DNA of 26,096 nt from positions 1 to 26,096 of the forward strand of contig JADNRV010000533.1 of NCBI GenBank assembly GCA_015499995.1, given 5' to 3'. Below are positions 21,748 to 26,096 of the stretch, piece after piece. The position numbers were made by a program, and so were the translations under genes. Under the pieces are notes generated by a model. The model did not search any database. It had not been told where the DNA came from and saw only the letters and a list, made by a program, of their open reading frames with translations. Each line of letters begins with the position of its first letter. Position 1 is the first letter of the stretch. This stretch comes from Flammula alnicola (Eukaryota; Basidiomycota; Agaricomycetes; Agaricales; Strophariaceae).

Positions 21748-22122
21748 ATGTTCTCCGTCGGGCGCAAGCTGCTGTGGACAGCCCAGTCATGTCTCCGAAC
21801 ATCTACCCCATCACTTCCCCGACTCTTCTCAACGACCTCAGTGGCTGAAGCGGGCTACAAAATGAAATCGCATTCAGGCGCAAAAAAACGTTGGCGGTCA
21901 CTGGCTTCCGGTTCCTCATTCAAACGCGTACGTTGGGGTGGTTCAAGTCTTCATGAGCCCAGCTGATATTTCCTGCATCTCTAACAGGGCAAAGCCGGAC
22001 ACTCACATATGAACGTCTCGAAGCCTCCTGCACGAAAGAACAGGCTGAGCCAAACCGCGTATTCGACTTCTACACAAACGCATAAGCTCAAAAAGCTGCT
22101 GCTACCCTACGGATCTGGTTAG
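21748..22122 (+). CDS. Mitochondrial large-subunit ribosomal protein bL35m
   Basis: Two exons, 21748-21927 and 21988-22122 (104 aa). Residues 1 to about 33 are basic, Ser/Thr-rich and free of acids (RTSTPSLPRLFSTTS), a typical mitochondrial targeting peptide. The rest is the bL35 domain: YKMKSHSGAKKRW, SFKRGKAGHSHMN, then a basic LKKLLLPYG end. In bacteria bL35 is a small basic 50S protein; the mitochondrial form is imported and built into the large subunit. The single intron interrupts the conserved FKR-GKAGHSH motif exactly at a codon boundary. Confidence 0.92.
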
Positions 22123-22662
22123 ATATACAATATTATACGTCTTTGGCGACGTTGATAATAATGGTATGCTTTGACGCGTATTGTCGCTTGCACCTATATT
22201 GACCATTCCATTTCTTCCTCAGATGAAATAGACAAAAACATTTAAAACATTCCTGTTGCACCTCCGTAAAGCCACGAAGTCAAACCAAAAGAGTGCCTCC
22301 GTAGAAGCCGCCTCTTCTTCATGACCGCGTTTTGCAACCCTATCAAGACCGAGATGCACTTCTGTCCGGGGAGGTGTCGGCGACACCAGTACACACCGTT
22401 CCATGCCGGCGGTTATGGCGGTTCTTTGTTCAGATAACCTTGACTACTTATCCAGTGTTGGCCATAGCTTGAGCGTCGAGGTAATGTAATTCATTTCATT
22501 TGGCTATTGAAAGTCCGTTTCTATAATACAGTCTGCGGTTCTATGGAATACAATGCTGGAGGTATGAGTGAGCGATTTGGTATACCTGCGTTTGGTGCTA
22601 TTGCTAGAGAAACAGAAGCAAGAATTCAATCCTTTCGGTTGAGTATCATGTCGGCCGTGTGA
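22123..22662. other. Convergent spacer, no gene seen
   Basis: These 540 bp separate the stop codons of bL35m and the histidine phosphatase. A 61-codon minus frame at 22219-22404 has no recognisable motif. Both 3' untranslated regions should lie here. I see no RNA gene. Confidence 0.45.
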
Positions 22663-23841
22663 TCAATAAGGTTTTTGTCTTGGTGCTTTAGTTGTTGGGT
22701 TTCCTAGGAAGGCTCTGATATCTTGTTGGGCAGGATCGTGCGCCAGGCTCCCGATTCCTCCTTTTTGGCGATGCTATCTCAAGTTCAGAAGGAAGCGCAT
22801 GCTCCAATGGACGCATTTGACTCACAAGATTGGATAAGTGTGCATGCCGGTTTACGCCAGTCACTTTAACGGTCAGTGCAGTCGGAGTACTCGACAGAGG
22901 TTCTTCATGAACTGCGTGTTTTGCCTAATTGAAATCGTTTAAGAAATCAGAAATTAGGACTATAATAAAAGTGAGCAAGAAGTGGCAAACCTTGATAACA
23001 ACTTCGAATTTGGTCCATGCAGTGTTTTTCATCCCTCTAAGGTTGCGAATATCCACTTCTCCTCTGTAATCACGGTCTCTTCTAATAACCGCCGCAAGCA
23101 ATTCTCCAATGAACAGTCCGTGACTGACAATGGCCACCGTCCTCGTCGTTCCATCTTCCTTCTCTTCCAGCGCATGGGGAAATAGGATCTCGTCGATGAC
23201 AATCTCAGCCCTCTTCGCCATATCGTCAAGGCTTTCGCCTCCAGGAAACCTCTCGCCCCGAGTGTACAGGGCCGGAAACTTGCCTTGGGCATAGTGCGCC
23301 GCAACTGACATGCCTTTCTCTTTCTTGGCGAATTTCATTCCTTCACCAGCGCCGAAGTTCTGCTCGCGCAGCAGCGTCGATTCGTGAAACGGCATGGTTG
23401 GGTCAAGCTGCTTATTTTTGACAGCGCTTGCGGTCGTTTTTGCACGCGATAAATCTGAAGAGTAGATAGCGGAGAGTTTCGTGCGAGCAAGATCATCCGC
23501 AAGCGCTTCAGCTTGCTGAAAGAAGGTTGTAAAACATCGTTACTTTGAACGAAAGATGAGTATATGCACTCACTCTCATTCCTGCGTAAACGATATAAAT
23601 TTTGGACGCATAGATGCAGAAGCGGGAGGTTACTGACCATGATTAGACAATGGAGAGTCCTTCCAGCCTGCCCATACCCCGCGCTGCCAGGATTATTTCG
23701 GTCGATAAGAGTTGAACTGCAGGTCTGCAAAGTGACAAACCAAATTATCTTTAGACTCTCCATGTCGAATCTATGAGGCCTGAGGTGAGATATTGAACAA
23801 TTCATGATGCATATATCACTCACCAAAAGGAAATGGACCAT
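22663..23841 (-). CDS. Histidine phosphatase superfamily (phosphoglycerate-mutase-like)
   Basis: Seven exons: 23841-23824, 23770-23741, 23683-23638, 23581-23574, 23515-22991, 22924-22826, 22773-22663 (278 aa). The protein opens with MVHFLLIRHGESKDNL, the catalytic RHG motif that forms the phosphohistidine, then VWAGWKDSPLSNHG. IYSSDLSRAKTTA and RFPGGESLDDMAKR supply further active-site residues, and TVAIVSHGLFIGELL carries the second catalytic His. The C-terminus HRQKGGIGSLAHDPAQQDI resembles other fungal members. No signal peptide or membrane segment, so cytosolic. The substrate cannot be told from sequence. The first four exons are only 18, 30, 46 and 8 nt and share out the active-site start, so automatic annotation is likely to miss the catalytic N-terminus. 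Confidence 0.92.
23574..23581 (-). other. 8-nt micro-exon of the histidine phosphatase
   Basis: GAATGAGA (minus strand) is bounded by acceptor TACGCAG and donor GTGAGT, with introns of 56 and 58 nt. It completes Gly and encodes Met-Arg, joining SPLSNHG to QAEALADDLA, which is the expected family sequence. Leaving it out would shift frame. Confidence 0.8.
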
Positions 23842-24095
23842 GAAACGAGATTCCTGAGTAGTAGTTGTACTCGAAAAAGAAGGAATGTCCGAGAAGTTAG
23901 AACTTCGGCCAGTTGCCGAGCTTATGAGGCGCGACTGTCACGTGGCCCAATTTGAGGCCATTTAGCTGACAAATGAATGCTTCACAGGTCTTCCACAAAC
24001 AAGCTTGGCTTGCGCAAGCGGACGCGTCAGCTCTCTTTTCTCTATAAATCCAGTTCTCTTCTCTTGTTCCTTAACCACTTACATCTTCTATTCCA
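23842..24095. promoter_or_regulatory. Divergent phosphatase / AN1 promoter: CACGTG, MCB-like site, TATA
   Basis: The 254-bp gap holds CACGTG at 23939-23944. Closer to the AN1 gene are the 12-bp palindrome GCTTGCGCAAGC (24008-24019), GACGCGTC (24021-24028), which contains the MluI cell-cycle box core ACGCGT, and TATAAA at 24043-24048, 48 bp before the AN1 ATG. The TATA and the two palindromes thus point towards the AN1 gene. Factor assignment is inference. Confidence 0.55.
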
Positions 24096-25351
24096 ATGGC
24101 CTCCTCTTCGTCCTCAACCCCATCTCAAGAACGCGATGCACAACTTCTCGCCGTCGGAAAGCAGTGCTCCGACCCTGCATGCCTCCTAGTCGACTTTCTT
24201 CCCTTCAAGTGCCAGCACTGCGAGCTGTCTTTCTGCCAGGAGCACTTCAAGGTCGACGCCCACAAGTGTCCGAAATATGACGAGAGCAAGTATAACAGAA
24301 TTGCCCCCAATTGTACGTTCATTGCCAAATCCTGTATGCACATAACTAAACTATTCGATCTCAGGTCCGCTATGCAATATACCGGTAGCAGTTCGTCCAG
24401 GGCAGGACCCTAATGTACGAATGGATATGCATCTCGAAAAAGAGTGCTCTGTCGTAACAGGCAAAGTCAAATCAAAGTCGACCCCACTCTGTGCGCGTGG
24501 CACCTGTAGAAAAGTGCTCTTCTCTCCTATTCGATGTACTGTGCGTTGTTCTACTTTGCTACCATAATGTTTCTTGGTTGCTGACTCTTCCTTTAATAGT
24601 CTTGTAGGCAGCAATTTTGCCCTGCTCACCGATTCCCGGGGGACCATAACTGCTCCGCTCCCCCAGCGCCCGCTAAATACAACGCGAACAAATCCCTGGC
24701 CAACCTCAGTGCTAGTGCGCAAAACCTCAATTCGAAAGCTGTGGCGGCTGGCACTGCGGCTATGGACGCTGTCAAGAATTCCATAGCTACAGTATCCACA
24801 CCGACACCTCGCCCTGCTGGATCGTCGTCGTCCACACCCTCAGTACTGCCGTTTAGCAAGATGGATCGGTACGTACATATTCAACCAAGCTCCTTAAGTA
24901 CTCGCTCATCAAGCACTAGTCTTTCCGATCTTCCTTCCACCCACTCTACTGAAATTCATGATAACTCAACGACCACGACATCCACGCCAACGCCAACGAA
25001 TAATACTAATGATACTATTATCAAACCATCACCTATAATCGACCCCTTGTCATTCAATTTTACCCCGCGATCAATATTCGCATCTGCTTAATCTTCCACT
25101 GTATAACCAACACAACACGACCACCAATGTATCCATACCACCAATTTCGTAAATTATAGACGCGCGAGAGCAGAAAGAGAAAGCAAACTGAAGGCCATGC
25201 AAGCGCGGGCCAAGAAAGGGGTAAGGGCATTCAATGATATCAAAATGATCCTGTTCTAATGGTTTTTCAGTTGCTAAGGGAGGATGAGATGAGGATTCTT
25301 GCTGCAGAGGAAGCGGCTGCACGAGACAGGAAGGACTGCGTGATTATGTAG
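24096..25351 (+). CDS. Double AN1 zinc-finger protein with CaaX box (AIRAPL-like)
   Basis: Five exons: 24096-24312, 24365-24540, 24600-24868, 25160-25220, 25271-25351 (267 aa). The first AN1 finger covers about residues 24-72 (CSDPACLL, CQHCELSFCQEHFKVDAHKC). The second covers about 110-155 (LCARGTCRKVLFSPIRCTSC, FCPAHRFPGDHNC). A Ser/Thr/Pro-rich linker follows, then a basic-acidic helix (RARAERESKLKAMQARAKKG). The last four residues, CVIM, form a CaaX box of the farnesylated type. In animals the AN1 protein ZFAND2B/AIRAPL is prenylated and works with p97 and the proteasome at the ER; a similar role here is inference. Intron 3 (24869-25159, 291 nt) is far longer than the rest and is open in frame for most of its length; a GTCATT donor near 25048 is an alternative. 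Divergent from the phosphatase gene. Confidence 0.9.
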
Positions 25352-25618
25352 GAATGGACTATACCGAGATTATGCTCAGGATATATTTATTAATTGGACA
25401 TAATGTATTCATACCCCTAAAATCACATACCAAAGCTCCTCCATACATTTCGTCGTTATGTGCTGAAAAGCTCAAAAGCGAAGATCGTGTCTTTTTACAT
25501 ATTAATCTCACACTTAATCCTTGCGCAACAAACGTCGAATTAACGAAAAATACACCTACAAGTACGAGAAAACTAGCAAGAAGGGAGAAAAGAAAGCGAG
25601 AGAAGCTAGCAACAAAAC
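25352..25618. other. Convergent spacer
   Basis: The 267 bp between the stop codons of the AN1 gene and the AT-hook gene are AT-rich and hold no supported gene. Confidence 0.5.
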
Positions 25619-26096
25619 TCAGCGTTTCTTCTTCTTCGCGCCCCGTGTCGAAGTACCCCGCGTCGAACCACCGCGCCCTCTTCGCCCTGCCTTTGGAGGT
25701 CGACCGCGCGTTGGCCGTGGAGAAGCTTCTTGGGCTGAGTAAGTGCAAATGAGATTTCCAAAGGATTCGAATAAGCGGGCGACACGTCTAAAATACCTGG
25801 TGATGGTTCGCGGCATCTCCACATCCTCGTCTTCCGCGTATTCTGTCCCGGCGTCTGTGCCGGTGACCACGCTTCCCCGCGGCGTCTCTGCCACACCGCC
25901 CTCGTCCCCGCTTTCCAGCGTCAGCGCACTGCTATCACTGTCTCCGCCCACCAGCCCGGCGAGGTTTAGCTTGCTTCGCGTAATCTTGCCCCTCTTGCGC
26001 CCGGCGCCACGCTTGGTCGAGGTGGACGCCACAACTCTCGGACTGGGCGCCGCCGTGGGTGGTAACACAGCGGCTGGTGAAGCAGCTGGTGATGAT
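25619..26096 (-). CDS. AT-hook protein, C-terminal part (runs off the window)
   Basis: The visible part has an exon from the right edge to 25786, a 51-nt intron (25735-25785, GTGTCG to CTCAG) that keeps frame, and a last exon 25734-25619. The final exon contains TRGRPPKAGRRGRGG, a canonical AT-hook core (RGRPPK) followed by an RGG-like patch and a basic end, KKKKR. Upstream is a basic segment (KRGAGRKRGKITRSK), an acidic region (YAEDEDVEM) and Pro/Ala/Ser repeats. Such composition fits a nuclear chromatin-associated protein, but the main domain lies outside the window, so function is open. Without the intron the frame also stays open, so the intron may be retained. Confidence 0.7.
   Translation of the reverse strand, partial: SSPAASPAAVLPPTAAPSPRVVASTSTKRGAGRKRGKITRSKLNLAGLVGGDSDSSALTLESGDEGGVAETPRGSVVTGTDAGTEYAEDEDVEMPRTITRYFRRVARLFESFGNLICTYSAQEASPRPTRGRPPKAGRRGRGGSTRGTSTRGAKKKKR

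Noticed and set aside
22219..22404. 61-aa minus-strand frame between bL35m and the phosphatase
   Set aside because: Short, no motif, and placed in the convergent 3' spacer of two confident genes.
23881..23925. Scattered GAA/TTC triplets as a heat-shock element upstream of the AN1 gene
   Set aside because: Spacing between triplets does not keep the 5-bp alternating pattern required for HSF binding.
25359..25748. Long open frames on both strands at the AT-hook gene's 3' end
   Set aside because: They overlap the exon coding the AT-hook core RGRPPK in another frame; the AT-hook frame is the meaningful one.

Overview
The window reads as nuclear DNA of a mushroom-forming basidiomycete (Agaricomycetes). 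Genes are packed a few hundred bases apart and cut by many short introns, mostly 50-80 nt and GT-AG, with several exons under 20 nt. An interferon-induced 6-16 (ISG12)-like protein and a seven-helix receptor-like protein of a type common in mushrooms point the same way. Species cannot be named from the sequence. All gene models were spliced by eye; for every multi-exon gene with a settled model the exon lengths sum to a multiple of three. The one exception is the ISG12-like gene, which carries a frameshift.

Layout, left to right. (1) 462-2702 minus: RIO1 atypical kinase (ribosome biogenesis), head-to-head over only 42 bp with a 219-aa membrane protein (2745-3516 plus). (2) 4061-4265 plus: a doubtful 45-aa gene. 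(3) 4388-6985 plus: PPWD1-type cyclophilin with WD40 repeats (spliceosome-associated), 11 exons. (4) 7097-8210 minus: a DUF4504/C1orf74-like protein, perhaps extended upstream. (5) 9609-10774 plus: secreted ISG12-like protein with a 7-bp tandem duplication that breaks the frame. (6) 10995-12014: a 1,020-bp DNA element with perfect 29-bp terminal inverted repeats and a 5-bp target duplication. (7) 12275-13267 minus: Ser/Pro-rich hypothetical gene. (8) 13310-14013: a second non-autonomous DNA element with 34-bp TIRs and a cluster of subterminal palindromic repeats. (9) 15044-16689 plus: seven-TM receptor-like gene, 11 exons. (10) 17002-21527 minus: UFD2 ubiquitin chain-elongation factor, 20 exons including one of 7 nt. 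(11) 21748-22122 plus: mitochondrial ribosomal protein bL35m. (12) 22663-23841 minus: histidine phosphatase, 7 exons including one of 8 nt. (13) 24096-25351 plus: double AN1 zinc-finger protein ending in a CaaX prenylation box (AIRAPL-like). (14) 25619 to the right edge, minus: C-terminal part of an AT-hook protein.

Functionally the housekeeping genes cover ribosome production (RIO1, bL35m), splicing (PPWD1) and ubiquitin/proteasome quality control (UFD2 and the AN1 protein; AIRAPL and UFD2 families both act with Cdc48/p97). All three clear head-to-head gene pairs carry a CACGTG E-box between the start codons. The 10.8-15.0 kb stretch is an accessory island with two decayed transposons on either side of a poorly conserved gene. 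I found no rRNA, convincing tRNA or CRISPR array. The most unusual items are the two transposable elements, the micro-exons, the AN1 intron whose retention would remove the prenyl anchor, and the frameshifted ISG12 gene.
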